NCBI RefSeq assembly: GCF_900249755.1
Contig: NZ_LT976853.1
Coordinates: forward strand, 1,292,785-1,356,784
Direction: 5' to 3'
Source of the DNA: Cupriavidus taiwanensis
GTDB lineage: Bacteria > Pseudomonadota > Gammaproteobacteria > Burkholderiales > Burkholderiaceae
DNA: 64,000 bases
The notes beneath the pieces are model-generated. The model saw only the letters and a list, made by a program, of their open reading frames with translations, was not told the DNA's origin and did no database searches. Shown here in pieces: positions 25,676-36,173 of this stretch (position 1 is its first letter; every line of letters begins with the position of its first letter). The translations under genes were made by a program, and so were the position numbers.

Positions 25676-27439
25676 ATGAACATGCCCAGCGCGGAATTCT
25701 CCCACGCCGACAGCAATTCATCTGCCGCACCCGAAATGATCGGGGCGGAAATTCTCGTTCACGCACTTGCCGAAGAAGGCGTCGAGTACGTCTGGGGCTA
25801 CCCCGGCGGCGCAGTGCTGTACATCTACGACGAGCTCCACAAGCAAACCAAGTTCGAGCACATCCTGGTGCGCCACGAGCAGGCCGCGGTCCATGCCGCG
25901 GATGGCTACGCACGCGCAACCGGCAAGGTGGGCGTGGCGCTGGTGACCTCCGGTCCCGGCGTGACCAATGCCGTCACCGGTATCGCCACCGCGTACCTCG
26001 ACTCGATCCCGATGGTGGTGATCACCGGCAACGTGCCGACCCACGCCATCGGCCAGGACGCCTTCCAGGAGTGCGACACCGTCGGCATCACCCGCCCGAT
26101 CGTCAAGCACAACTTCCTGGTCAAGGACGTGCGCGACCTTGCCGCGACCATCAAGAAGGCATTCTTCATTGCCTCAACCGGCCGTCCCGGCCCGGTGGTG
26201 GTGGACATCCCCAAGGATGTCTCGCGCAATGCCTGCAAGTACGAGTACCCCAGGTCGATCGACATGCGCTCGTACAACCCGGTCAACAAGGGCCACTCGG
26301 GCCAGATCCGCAAGGCGGTGGCGCTGCTGCAGAATGCCGAGCGTCCGTACATCTACACCGGCGGCGGCGTGGTGCTGGCCAATGCCAGCGACGAGCTGCG
26401 CCAGCTGGCGGCGCTGACCGGCCACCCGGTGACCAACACGCTGATGGGCCTGGGCGCGTTCCCCGGCACCAGCAAGCAGTTCGTCGGCATGCTCGGCATG
26501 CACGGCACGTATGAAGCCAACATGGCGATGCAGAACTGCGACGTGCTGATCGCCATCGGTGCCCGCTTCGACGACCGCGTGATCGGCAACCCGTCGCACT
26601 TCACCTCGCAGGCGCGCAAGATCATCCATATCGACATCGACCCGTCGTCGATTTCCAAGCGCGTCAAGGTCGACATCCCCATCGTCGGCAACGTCAAGGA
26701 CGTGCTGCAGGAACTGATCGCCCAGATCAAGGCCAGCGACATCAAGCCCAAGCGCGAGGCGCTGGCGAAGTGGTGGGAGCAGATCGAGCAATGGCGCTCG
26801 GTGGACTGCCTGAAGTACGACCGCAGCTCCGAGATCATCAAGCCGCAGTACGTGGTCGAAAAAATCTGGGAACTGACCAAGGGCGATGCCTTTATCTGCT
26901 CCGACGTCGGCCAGCACCAGATGTGGGCCGCGCAGTTCTACAAGTTCGACGAGCCGCGCCGCTGGATCAACTCCGGCGGCCTGGGCACGATGGGCGTGGG
27001 CCTGCCGTACGCGATGGGCATCAAGAAGGCATTCCCGGAAAAGGAAGTCGTCACCATCACCGGCGAGGGCTCGATCCAGATGTGCATCCAGGAACTGTCG
27101 ACCTGCCTGCAGTACGACACCCCGGTGAAGATCTGCTCGCTCAACAATGGCTACCTGGGCATGGTGCGCCAGTGGCAGGAGATCGAGTACGACAACCGCT
27201 ACTCGCATTCCTACATGGACGCGCTGCCTGATTTCGTCAAGCTGGCCGAGGCCTATGGCCACGTCGGCATGCGCGTCGAGAAGACCGCCGACGTCGAGCC
27301 GGCGCTGCGCGAGGCGTTCCGCCTGAAGGACCGTACCGTGTTCCTGGACTTCCAGACCGATCCCACCGAAAACGTCTGGCCGATGGTCCAGGCCGGCAAG
27401 GGCATTTCCGAAATGCTGCTCGGCGCGGAGGACCTGTAA
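25676..27439 (+). CDS. ilvI: Acetolactate synthase catalytic subunit
   Basis: 587-aa ThDP enzyme, the first committed step to valine, leucine and isoleucine: two pyruvates to acetolactate, or pyruvate plus 2-ketobutyrate to acetohydroxybutyrate. The catalytic Glu is E68 in V-R-H-E-Q-A-A. The ThDP/Mg motif reads G-E-G at 463-465 followed by L-N-N some 27 residues later; most relatives have G-D-G. C-terminal Y-L-G-M-V-R-Q-W-Q is as in anabolic enzymes. The ATG at 25676 has AAAGGA in front; an in-frame TTG at 25661 is less likely. ilvH starts at the next base after the stop. Also called ilvB in related genomes. Confidence 0.96.
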   Translation: MNMPSAEFSHADSNSSAAPEMIGAEILVHALAEEGVEYVWGYPGGAVLYIYDELHKQTKFEHILVRHEQAAVHAADGYARATGKVGVALVTSGPGVTNAVTGIATAYLDSIPMVVITGNVPTHAIGQDAFQECDTVGITRPIVKHNFLVKDVRDLAATIKKAFFIASTGRPGPVVVDIPKDVSRNACKYEYPRSIDMRSYNPVNKGHSGQIRKAVALLQNAERPYIYTGGGVVLANASDELRQLAALTGHPVTNTLMGLGAFPGTSKQFVGMLGMHGTYEANMAMQNCDVLIAIGARFDDRVIGNPSHFTSQARKIIHIDIDPSSISKRVKVDIPIVGNVKDVLQELIAQIKASDIKPKREALAKWWEQIEQWRSVDCLKYDRSSEIIKPQYVVEKIWELTKGDAFICSDVGQHQMWAAQFYKFDEPRRWINSGGLGTMGVGLPYAMGIKKAFPEKEVVTITGEGSIQMCIQELSTCLQYDTPVKICSLNNGYLGMVRQWQEIEYDNRYSHSYMDALPDFVKLAEAYGHVGMRVEKTADVEPALREAFRLKDRTVFLDFQTDPTENVWPMVQAGKGISEMLLGAEDL

Positions 27440-29081
<1,642 letters not shown>

Positions 29082-29125
29082 GCTTTAGCGCTGCCTGATG
29101 GCCCGCGCCGCACGGCGGCGGGCCG

Positions 29126-29197
29126 AAGCCGTTCAGCGTTCCGTGCCTTGCCCTTCTATCATCGGAAGGGGATTGCCGGGACCTGAACGGCTTTTTG
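29126..29197 (+). terminator. Branched intrinsic terminator downstream of ilvC
   Basis: An 11-bp perfect stem (29126-29136 with 29183-29193, AAGCCGTTCAG / CTGAACGGCTT) whose 3' arm ends in a run of five T. The 46 bases in between hold a second hairpin (29151-29156 with 29165-29170). The gene-proximal side has another GC hairpin at 29100-29124. Confidence 0.7.
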
Positions 29198-29309
29198 TTA
29201 TCCTTGTCGAACTTTTTGGGCAAGGCGTGCCGCAGACTGCTCTCGCGGCACATGCGTGCCGCGGCGATGCCGCCTTGCCTTGGCCCGTATCCACCGAAAC
29301 ACGTACTGC

Positions 29310-29960
29310 ATGAACTATCCTCATCCGCTGATCGCCCGTGAAGGCTGGCCGTTCCTGGCCGGCGCCTTTGTCATCTCGCTGCTGGTGCACGCCAGCGCGG
29401 GCTTCTGGTGGGCGTTGCCGCTGTGGATCATCACGGTGTTCGTGCTGCAGTTCTTCCGCGATCCGCCGCGTCCGATCCCGTCGCAGCCCAATGCCGTGCT
29501 CGCGCCGGCCGACGGCCGCATCGTCGTGGTCGAGAAGACCATGGACCCGTACGCCAACCGCGAGGCGCTGAAGATCAGCGTCTTTATGAACGTCTTCAAC
29601 GTGCACTCGAACCGGGTCTCGGTCGACGGCGCGGTGGAGAAGGTCGAATACTTCCCCGGCAAGTTCGTCAATGCCGACCTCGACAAGGCGTCGACCGAGA
29701 ACGAACGCAACGCCGTGCTGATCCGCCGCGCGGCCGACGGCCAGCTGGTGACGCTGGTGCAGGTGGCCGGCCTGGTGGCGCGCCGCATCCTGTGCTACAC
29801 CAAGGTCGGCGACAATCTCTCGCGCGGCCAGCGCTACGGCTTTATCCGCTTCGGCTCGCGCGTCGACGTGTACCTGCCGCTCGATGCGCGCCCGCGCGTG
29901 ACCATCGGCGAGAAGGTGTCGGCCTCGTCGACCATCCTCGCCGAACTCGACGTGCAGTGA
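29310..29960 (+). CDS. psd: Phosphatidylserine decarboxylase proenzyme, short form
   Basis: 216-aa inner-membrane enzyme forming phosphatidylethanolamine from phosphatidylserine. N-terminal hydrophobic segments (residues about 14-45), then the conserved core with [11 protein letters not shown]. The self-cleavage site is the Gly-Ser of F-I-R-F-G-S-R-V-D (normally L-G-S-T in the long form); the new N-terminus becomes the pyruvoyl cofactor. The ATG at 29310 was chosen since upstream in-frame codons lie in non-coding DNA. It precedes pssA by 25 bases, giving both steps of PE synthesis in one operon. Confidence 0.93.
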   Translation: MNYPHPLIAREGWPFLAGAFVISLLVHASAGFWWALPLWIITVFVLQFFRDPPRPIPSQPNAVLAPADGRIVVVEKTMDPYANREALKISVFMNVFNVHSNRVSVDGAVEKVEYFPGKFVNADLDKASTENERNAVLIRRAADGQLVTLVQVAGLVARRILCYTKVGDNLSRGQRYGFIRFGSRVDVYLPLDARPRVTIGEKVSASSTILAELDVQ

Positions 29961-29985
29961 GCCGCGGCCCGACCGGAGGACTGTG

Positions 29986-30867
29986 ATGGTTGCCTTCCAT
30001 CGACGTAACAAGCGCAGCAACAGCGGCAACGTGACCCACCTGCGGCCGTTCCGCCACAACCAGCTGCGCGGCGCCGACGACGACTTCGACGACGAAGCCG
30101 CCGACGACCACGACATCGTCTACCAGCGCCCGCGCCGGCGCGGCATCTACCTGCTGCCCAACGCCTTCACCACCGCGGCGCTGTTCGCCGGTTTCTTCGC
30201 CATCGTGCAGGCGATGAACATGCGCTTCGACGCCGCCGCCATCGCCATCTTCGCGGCCATGGTGCTCGATGGCATGGACGGGCGCGTGGCGCGCATCACC
30301 AATACGCAGAGCGCGTTCGGCGAGCAGTATGACTCGCTGTCGGACATGACCTCGTTCGGCGTCGCGCCGGCGCTGGTGATGTACGAATGGATCCTGCATG
30401 ACCTGGGCAAGTGGGGCTGGATTGCAGCCTTTGTCTACTGCACGTGCGCGGCGCTGCGGCTGGCGCGCTTCAACGCCAATATCGGCGTGGTCGACAAGCG
30501 CTTCTTCCAGGGGCTGCCCAGCCCGGCGGCCGCCGCGCTGGTGGCCGGCTTCGTCTGGCTGGTGATCGACAACAAGCTGCCGGTCAAGGAGCTGTGGATG
30601 CCGTGGGTGGCGTTCGGCATCACGCTGTACGCCGGGCTGTCGATGGTGTCCAACGCGCCGTTCTACAGCGGCAAGGCGCTCGACGTGCGTTACCGCGTGC
30701 CGTTCGGCATGATGGTGGTGGTCCTGGTGCTGTTCGTGGTGGTCTCGACCGATCCGCCGGTGGCGCTGTTCGGGCTGTTCGTGGCCTACGCGATTTCCGG
30801 CTATGTGCTGTGGGCCTGGCGGGCCCTGCACGGCAAGCCGGCGATCGAGAAGAAGCCGCGCGAGTAA
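29986..30867 (+). CDS. pssA: CDP-diacylglycerol-serine O-phosphatidyltransferase
   Basis: 293-aa membrane enzyme that makes phosphatidylserine from CDP-diacylglycerol and serine. The CDP-alcohol phosphatidyltransferase signature is complete: D-G-M-D-G-R-V-A-R followed by Y-D-S-L-S-D-M (D-x2-D-G-x2-A-R-x8-G-x3-D-x3-D). About eight hydrophobic segments surround it. The first 50 residues are polar and acidic, unlike the catalytic core. A GGAGGA precedes the ATG at 29986; a GTG directly before it is an alternative. Downstream of psd in one operon, followed by a hairpin. Confidence 0.93.
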   Translation: MVAFHRRNKRSNSGNVTHLRPFRHNQLRGADDDFDDEAADDHDIVYQRPRRRGIYLLPNAFTTAALFAGFFAIVQAMNMRFDAAAIAIFAAMVLDGMDGRVARITNTQSAFGEQYDSLSDMTSFGVAPALVMYEWILHDLGKWGWIAAFVYCTCAALRLARFNANIGVVDKRFFQGLPSPAAAALVAGFVWLVIDNKLPVKELWMPWVAFGITLYAGLSMVSNAPFYSGKALDVRYRVPFGMMVVVLVLFVVVSTDPPVALFGLFVAYAISGYVLWAWRALHGKPAIEKKPRE

Positions 30868-30873
30868 AACGCA

Positions 30874-30895
30874 GAAGGGCGCCCAGGCGCCCTTC
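30874..30895 (+). terminator. Hairpin terminator of the psd-pssA operon
   Basis: Perfect 10-bp stem GAAGGGCGCC / GGCGCCCTTC with a 2-base loop, 6 bases after the pssA stop. No T-run follows, so it is a likely but imperfect intrinsic terminator. Confidence 0.6.
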
Positions 30896-30987
30896 ATGCA
30901 TTGCGGAATTCACCATTGTTTTCATGCTGCGGCCGTCCGGTCGTGGCACTCTGCAGTGTTTTTTCCACTCACCGTCAGGAGGATGTC

Positions 30988-31491
30988 ATGGGCATGTTCG
31001 ACTTCATCAAGGAAGCGGGAGAAAAGCTGTTCGGCACCGGCGAGGCCAAGGCCGCGCAGGCCGCGGCCGCGGCGGATGCATCGGCGGAGAAGGTCGATGC
31101 CGCCAATCGCGCCGCCGGCGACGCGATCGAGGCGTATATCAGGAAGATGGGGCTGGACGCGACCGGGCTGATGGTGCAGGTCGACGGCTCGCAGGGCCTG
31201 GTCACCGTGTTCGGCGTGGCGCCCGACCAGGCCACGCGCGAGAAGATCATCCTGTGCGCCGGCAATGTCGAGGGCGTCGACAAGGTCGAGGACAAGATGT
31301 CGGTCAACGTCGAGTCGGCCGAGTCGCAATGGCATACCGTGGTCAAGGGCGACACGCTGTGGGCGATCGCGCAGGCGGCCTACGGCAACGGCGCGGAATA
31401 CAACAAGATCTTCGAGGCCAACAAGCCGATGCTGAGCCACCCGGACAAGATCTACCCGGGCCAGAAGCTGCGCATCCCGCCCAAGGGCTGA
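30988..31491 (+). CDS. BON-LysM protein (Kbp/YgaU-like)
   Basis: 167 aa without a signal peptide. Residues about 45-100 form a BON domain (L-V-T-V-F-G-V-A-P-D-Q) and residues about 110-165 a LysM domain (W-H-T-V-V-K-G-D-T-L-W-A-I-A-Q-A-A-Y-G). This order is that of E. coli Kbp (YgaU), a cytoplasmic K+-binding protein used under osmotic stress. The N-terminal 40 residues are Ala-rich. AGGAGG precedes the ATG. A lone gene between two transcription units. Confidence 0.85.
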   Translation: MGMFDFIKEAGEKLFGTGEAKAAQAAAAADASAEKVDAANRAAGDAIEAYIRKMGLDATGLMVQVDGSQGLVTVFGVAPDQATREKIILCAGNVEGVDKVEDKMSVNVESAESQWHTVVKGDTLWAIAQAAYGNGAEYNKIFEANKPMLSHPDKIYPGQKLRIPPKG

Positions 31492-31537
31492 GGCAATTCC
31501 ATTCCGCGGCCGGCGGCGCGTGCGGCAAAACCCTGTG

Positions 31538-31566
31538 TTGCACGCGCGCGCCAAGTCCGCTATAGT
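31538..31566 (+). promoter_or_regulatory. Sigma-70 promoter of the leuA leader
   Basis: TTGCAC and TATAGT separated by exactly 17 bases, five of six and five of six matches to consensus. The start is predicted at about 31573-31574, i.e. at the leader-peptide ATG. Confidence 0.75.
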
Positions 31567-31573
31567 CGCAGCC

Positions 31574-31654
31574 ATGATTTCGCGCCAAGTCCTAATCGCC
31601 CGCACCACCCTAGGTGGCCTACTAGGCCATCAGGTCGGGACGCGCGCGCGCTAA
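31574..31654 (+). CDS. Leucine leader peptide (26 codons), probably leaderless
   Basis: A short frame reading M-I-S-R-Q-V-L-I, then T-T-L-G-G-L-L-G, ending in basic residues. It has four leucines, all encoded by CTA (codons 7, 13, 16, 17), a codon very rare in this GC-rich genome, as well as Val and Ile beside the first Leu. A strong promoter puts the transcription start at or one base from its ATG, with no Shine-Dalgarno. It is followed by competing RNA hairpins and an intrinsic terminator before leuA. The role in leucine attenuation is inferred by analogy to leuL of enterobacteria. Confidence 0.75.
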   Translation: MISRQVLIARTTLGGLLGHQVGTRAR

Positions 31655-31734
31655 GGACGGACTTACCCCTTAGCGCGAAATCCGCAAGGAATTTTCCAAC
31701 GCCCCGGCCTGCTCCATGCACGCCGGGGCGTTTT
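31647..31734 (+). terminator. leuA attenuator: competing hairpins and intrinsic terminator
   Basis: Terminator: 11-bp stem 31698-31708 with 31722-31732, then TTTT. Upstream hairpin: 31647-31656 (CGCGCTAAGG, spanning the leader stop) with 31668-31677. The same 3' arm region can instead pair with the leader start: 31576-31585 with 31673-31682 (10 bp). An antiterminator is possible between 31631-31639 (just after the Leu codons) and 31703-31711, which would block the terminator. Pairings were found by eye; energies not computed. Confidence 0.75.
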
Positions 31735-31828
31735 GCATTCCACAGCCGTGGAGCGCGGAACAGGCGGTAAAGCCCCGGACGCAGCATGCCGGGGACAGCA
31801 CACGACAAGCAATCAGGAGCTCCACACC

Positions 31829-33370
31829 ATGTCTGACAAACTCATCATTTTCGACACCACCTTGCGTGACGGCGAACAATCGCCCGGCGCGTCGATGACG
31901 CGCGAGGAAAAGATCCGCATCGCGCGCCAGCTGGAACGCCTGAAGGTCGATGTGATCGAGGCCGGTTTCGCGGCGAGCTCCAATGGCGACTTCGAAGCGA
32001 TCCGCTCGATCGCGCAGGTGGTCAAGGACTCCACCATCTGCTCGCTGGCCCGCGCCAACGACAAGGACATCGCCCGAGCCGCCGAGGCGCTCAAGCCCGC
32101 CAACTCGTTCCGCATCCACACCTTCATCGCCACCTCGGCGCTGCACATGGAGAAGAAGCTGCGCATGACGCCGGACCAGGTGTACGAGCAGGCCCGCCTG
32201 GCGGTGCGCTTTGCGCGCCAGTTCACCGACGATATCGAGTTCTCGCCGGAAGACGGCAGCCGCTCGGACATGGACTTCCTGTGCCGCGTGCTCGAAGGCG
32301 TGATCGCCGAGGGCGCGACCACCATCAACCTGCCCGATACCGTGGGCTACGCCGTGCCGGAAGGCTATGCCGCGCTGATCCGCTCGGTGCGCGAGCGCAT
32401 TCCCAACTCGGACAAGGCGGTGTGGTCGGTGCACTGCCATAACGACCTGGGCATGGCGGTGGCCAACTCGCTGGCGGCGGTCAAGATGGCCGGCGCGCGC
32501 CAGATCGAATGCACCATCAATGGCCTGGGCGAACGGGCCGGCAACACCAGCCTGGAAGAAGTGGTGATGGCGGTCAAGACCCGCCGCGACTACTTCAACC
32601 TGGACCTCGGCATCGACACCACGCAGATCGTGCCGGCGTCGAAGCTGGTATCGCAGATCACCGGCTTCGCGGTGCAGCCGAACAAGGCCGTGGTCGGCGC
32701 CAACGCCTTCGCGCATGCCTCGGGTATCCACCAGGACGGCGTGCTCAAGGCGCGCGATACCTACGAGATCATGCGCGCGGAAGATGTAGGCTGGACCGCC
32801 AACAAGATCGTGCTGGGCAAGCTGTCGGGCCGCAACGCCTTCAAGCAGCGCCTGCAGGAACTGGGCATCGAGCTGGAGAGCGAGACCGAGGTCAACGCCG
32901 CCTTCACGCGCTTCAAGGAGCTGGCCGACCAGAAGTCCGAGATCTTCGACGAAGACATCATGGCCATCGTCTCGAACGAGGCCCAGCATGACGCCAACGA
33001 ACACTTCCGCTTTATCTCGCTGTCGCAGCGCTCCGAGACCGGCGAGCGCCCGCATGCGCGCGTGGTGTTCAGCATGGACGGGCAGGAGCAGAGCGGCGAG
33101 GGCGAGGGCAACGGCCCGGTCGACGCCACGCTGCACGCGATCGAGTCGCGCGTGGCCAGCGGCGCCGAGATGGTGCTGTACTCGGTGAACGCCATCACCG
33201 GCGGCACCGAGGCCCAGGGCGAAGTGACCGTGCGCCTGTCCAAGGCCGGACGCATCGTCAACGGCGTCGGTACCGACCCGGATATCGTCGCGGCCTCGGC
33301 CAAGGCCTACCTGGCCGCGCTGAACAAGCTGCACGACAAGGCCGTGCAGAAGATCAACCCGCAGATCTGA
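31829..33370 (+). CDS. leuA: 2-isopropylmalate synthase
   Basis: 513-aa long-form enzyme, first committed step to leucine: 2-ketoisovalerate plus acetyl-CoA to 2-isopropylmalate. [12 protein letters not shown] (residues 9-20) is the HMGL-like TIM-barrel start; H-C-H-N-D-L-G supplies metal-binding His. The C-terminal 120 residues form the LeuA regulatory dimerisation domain where leucine binds. AGGAG lies before the ATG at 31829; a longer upstream frame overlaps the leader region. The other leu genes are not here. Transcribed through the attenuator described above. Confidence 0.95.
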   Translation: MSDKLIIFDTTLRDGEQSPGASMTREEKIRIARQLERLKVDVIEAGFAASSNGDFEAIRSIAQVVKDSTICSLARANDKDIARAAEALKPANSFRIHTFIATSALHMEKKLRMTPDQVYEQARLAVRFARQFTDDIEFSPEDGSRSDMDFLCRVLEGVIAEGATTINLPDTVGYAVPEGYAALIRSVRERIPNSDKAVWSVHCHNDLGMAVANSLAAVKMAGARQIECTINGLGERAGNTSLEEVVMAVKTRRDYFNLDLGIDTTQIVPASKLVSQITGFAVQPNKAVVGANAFAHASGIHQDGVLKARDTYEIMRAEDVGWTANKIVLGKLSGRNAFKQRLQELGIELESETEVNAAFTRFKELADQKSEIFDEDIMAIVSNEAQHDANEHFRFISLSQRSETGERPHARVVFSMDGQEQSGEGEGNGPVDATLHAIESRVASGAEMVLYSVNAITGGTEAQGEVTVRLSKAGRIVNGVGTDPDIVAASAKAYLAALNKLHDKAVQKINPQI

Positions 33371-33425
33371 CCCAGGCTCCAGCGCAGACGACGGAAGGCC
33401 TACCCGGCCTGAACGTACGGACCAG

Positions 33426-33461
33426 GCCCGCCATGCCCAACCCGGGGATGGCGGGCTTTTT
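33426..33461 (+). terminator. Intrinsic terminator after leuA
   Basis: Stem 33426-33434 with 33448-33456 (9 bp), then TTTTT. It lies 56 bases after the leuA stop and also just beyond the end of the convergent lipoprotein gene. Confidence 0.8.
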
Positions 33462-33482
33462 CATGTGCGGGCCGGCGGCGCA

Positions 33483-34013
33483 TCAGAAAAGGCGGCGCTC
33501 GTCGGGGTCGTAGAGCGGATCGGGCGTGATCTGGGTCCGGCGCAGCACGCCGGCATCGTCGAAATAGAAATGGAACAGCGACGGCCAGACGTCTTCGTGG
33601 CGGAAACGGTAGGACCAGACCTCGTTGCGCATGCGCGGGTAGTAGCTGACCGGCAGCCGCGTCATGCCGAAATGCTCGGCCACGTCGCGCTTGGTCCAGG
33701 TGTTGACCTGCGCCTTGTACAGCTCCGGGGTCGACAGCATGTTGCGGAACGCGGTCAGGTTGCCGTTGCGGTCGAAGTCGGCGCCATAGGCATACTGGCC
33801 CATCGGCTGCTTCGAGTAGATCCAGCGCGTGGTGCCGTCGCGCAGCGGGAACACATCGGTGGGCGGCCCGAACATCGCCTGCACCGCGGCTTGCGGCTGG
33901 CCTACCAGGCGGCTGCCTTCCTGCTCCGGCATCAGCGTGGCGCAGGCGGACAGCAGGGCAACGCCCAGCGCCAGCACGAGACGGCGCACCCCCTTGGCGA
34001 TGACGGAATTCAT
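33483..34013 (-). CDS. Predicted outer-membrane lipoprotein (BamE-like length)
   Basis: 176 aa. Lipobox L-L-S-A-C with the acylated Cys at residue 24 after a basic hydrophobic signal. The mature part has G-x-x-x-x-x-V-x-x-x-F-G-P-P pattern near its start, reminiscent of small SmpA/OmlA-type domains, and W-S-Y-R-F in the second half. I do not recognise a specific family member. The ATG at 34013 was chosen because longer frames to 34286 or 34584 contain no coding signal. Divergent from the LivK-like gene. Confidence 0.75.
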   Translation of the reverse strand: MNSVIAKGVRRLVLALGVALLSACATLMPEQEGSRLVGQPQAAVQAMFGPPTDVFPLRDGTTRWIYSKQPMGQYAYGADFDRNGNLTAFRNMLSTPELYKAQVNTWTKRDVAEHFGMTRLPVSYYPRMRNEVWSYRFRHEDVWPSLFHFYFDDAGVLRRTQITPDPLYDPDERRLF

Positions 34014-34219
34014 GGCTGGACCTCGTTCGATGTCTTGGGTGTCGATACCGCAAGTGTAGTGCCGCGGCGGGCGGTGTGTGCGCCAGACGCTGCTTTCGTG
34101 CGGATCTTCCGATAAAAGGGGCGGTTCTCCGTGGAACCGGCGGCGCAGCAGCGGGCGGCGCCGGGGTTTGCCCGCAACCGGACGCTGCCGTACCATCCAG
34201 CGCTTTCCAGGAGAGACGA

Positions 34220-35476
34220 ATGACGGTTGCGGCGTGGTGGCGGGGGTGGCTGGGCGGGTTGTTGCTGGCGGCAGCGGCGGGCGCATCGGCGCAGGAGCCG
34301 ATCCGGCTGGGCATGATCGACGGCCTGTCCGGCCCGTTCGCCAATGCCGGCGAAGCGGTGGCGCGCAACCTGCGCCTGGCGATCGAGCGCATCAATGCGC
34401 GCGGCGGCGTGAAGACCGCCGAGGGCGCGCGGCCGCTGGAGCTGGTCACCTTCGACAGCAAGGGCAATGTCGATGAAAGCCTGATCCAGTTGCGCGCGCT
34501 GACCGACAAGCGCATTCCCTTTGTGCTGCAGGGCAACAGCTCGGCGGTGGCGGGTGCGCTGGTGTCGGCGATCAACCGCCACAACGCGCGCCAGCCGGAC
34601 GCGCGCGTGCTGTTCCTGAACTATTCGGCGGTCGATCCCAGCCTGACCAACGAGAACTGCAGCTTCTGGCATTTCCGATTCGATGCCAGCGCCGACATGC
34701 GCATGCAGGCGCTGACCGAGGTCATCCGCCAGGACCAGTCCGTGCGCCGCGTGTACCTGATCGACCAGGACTACAGCTTCGGCCACCAGGTGGCGCGCTC
34801 GGCGCGCGAGATGCTGGCGGCGCGGCGGCCCGATATCCAGATCGTCGGCGACGAGTTCCACCCGATCGGCAAGATCAAGGACTTCGCGCCGTATATCGCC
34901 AAGATCAAGGGCAGCGGCGCCGACGCGGTCATCACCGGCAACTGGGGCAACGACCTGACGCTGATGGTCAAGGCCGCGCGCGAGGGCGGGCTGCGGGCCA
35001 AGTTCTATACCTTCTACGGCAACGGTCTGGGCGCGCCGGCGGCCATGGGCGATGCCGGGGTCGGGCGCGTGATGGCGGTGGCGGAATGGCATCCCAACGT
35101 GGGCGGGGCGGCTTCCGACGCGTTCTACCAGGAATTCCGCGCGCGCTACCCCGAGCCGAAGGACGACTATGTCCACCTGCGCATGCAGATGATGGTCGAG
35201 ATGCTGGCGCGCGCGATCACGCAGGCCGGCTCCACCGATGCGGTGAAGGTGGCGCGCGCGCTGGAGCACATGCGCTACGTCAACGACTTCCACGAGGCCA
35301 CCGTGCGGGCCGACGACCACCAGGTGCTGCAGCCGCTGTACGTGTCGGTGATGGAGCGCCAGGGTGGCGCGGTGCGCTTCGACAACGAGGGCTCGGGCTA
35401 CGGCTTCCGCACCGTGCGCAAGCTCAAGGCCGCGCAGACCACGCTGCCGACCACCTGCAGGATGGAGCGTCCGTGA
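34220..35476 (+). CDS. ABC transporter substrate-binding protein, LivK family
   Basis: 418 aa. A signal peptide (W-L-G-G-L-L-L-A-A-A-A-G-A-S-A-Q) precedes the mature start E-P-I-R-L-G-M-I-D-G-L-S-G-P-F-A-N-A-G, the typical start of type-1 periplasmic binding proteins for branched-chain amino acids or related organic ligands. The two-lobe fold continues through T-L-M-V-K-A-A-R-E-G-G. CAGGAGAG before the ATG. No permease or ATPase is adjacent, so the ligand is unknown; leuA proximity is suggestive only. Confidence 0.85.
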   Translation: MTVAAWWRGWLGGLLLAAAAGASAQEPIRLGMIDGLSGPFANAGEAVARNLRLAIERINARGGVKTAEGARPLELVTFDSKGNVDESLIQLRALTDKRIPFVLQGNSSAVAGALVSAINRHNARQPDARVLFLNYSAVDPSLTNENCSFWHFRFDASADMRMQALTEVIRQDQSVRRVYLIDQDYSFGHQVARSAREMLAARRPDIQIVGDEFHPIGKIKDFAPYIAKIKGSGADAVITGNWGNDLTLMVKAAREGGLRAKFYTFYGNGLGAPAAMGDAGVGRVMAVAEWHPNVGGAASDAFYQEFRARYPEPKDDYVHLRMQMMVEMLARAITQAGSTDAVKVARALEHMRYVNDFHEATVRADDHQVLQPLYVSVMERQGGAVRFDNEGSGYGFRTVRKLKAAQTTLPTTCRMERP

Positions 35477-35515
35477 GCGGCGGGGCGGCGGGTACTCCTG
35501 CGCCGGCTTTTCGGC

Positions 35516-35521
35516 TATAAT
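35516..35521 (+). promoter_or_regulatory. Candidate -10 box for rpsO
   Basis: Perfect TATAAT, with only a weak -35 (TACTCC, 17-base spacing). The start would be near 35528, leaving a leader of about 107 bases, room for an S15 autoregulatory structure. Confidence 0.55.
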
Positions 35522-35634
35522 CCGCGGCTGTCGTCGTCTGGCCCCGGCCCGGTGGCGGCAGCAGCCAGTCATTAATGGCACGACGCATGCGGCGCATCCC
35601 GCGCTGTGGCGTTCGCAAGTGAAAGGAAATCATC

Positions 35635-35904
35635 ATGGCAGTCGCCGATATCAACAAGTCCGAAGTCATCAAGCAGTTCGCACGTGGCGCCAACGACACT
35701 GGCAGCCCCGAAGTGCAAGTGGCCCTGCTGACCACCCGCATCAACGAACTGACCCCGCACTTCAAGGCCAACATGAAGGACCACCACAGCCGCCGCGGCC
35801 TGCTGCGCATGGTGAGCCGCCGTCGCCGCCTGCTGGACTACCTCAAGTCGAACGATGCCGACCGTTACCGCGCCCTGATCGAAAAGCTGGGTCTGCGCAA
35901 GTAA
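35635..35904 (+). CDS. rpsO: 30S ribosomal protein S15
   Basis: 89 aa, full length for the family. Contains [13 protein letters not shown], which contacts 16S rRNA, and [22 protein letters not shown]15 binds the 16S central domain early in 30S assembly and often represses its own mRNA. AAAGGAAA precedes the ATG. rpsO-pnp adjacency is conserved across proteobacteria. Confidence 0.98.
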   Translation: MAVADINKSEVIKQFARGANDTGSPEVQVALLTTRINELTPHFKANMKDHHSRRGLLRMVSRRRRLLDYLKSNDADRYRALIEKLGLRK

Positions 35905-35961
35905 GGTTGCGTCCGATGGCAGCGCGATTCCTGGGTTTGCACGGTTTCGCGTGAGGCCTCG

Positions 35962-35994
35962 ATGCCTGCTTCAGCATTGCTGGGCAGGCATTTT
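35962..35994 (+). terminator. rpsO terminator
   Basis: 8-bp stem ATGCCTGC / GCAGGCAT with a 14-base loop followed by TTTT, 58 bases after rpsO. Probably partial, as read-through to pnp is common in this arrangement. Confidence 0.65.
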
Positions 35995-36173
35995 GCATTT
36001 CTGGCGGGGCGAATCCGCTGCGCCGGCAATGCAGGCTGTACCTGGAGTGATTTTCGCTTCACGCCGCCCGGCCATTTCGATGGTGCGGGCGCCGTTGCGG
36101 CAAGCTGCGCAACGGAGTAAGTTGTTCTTTTTATTCAACACCCCGGATCGGGCAAGGAAACAGGGCTTTGTGT

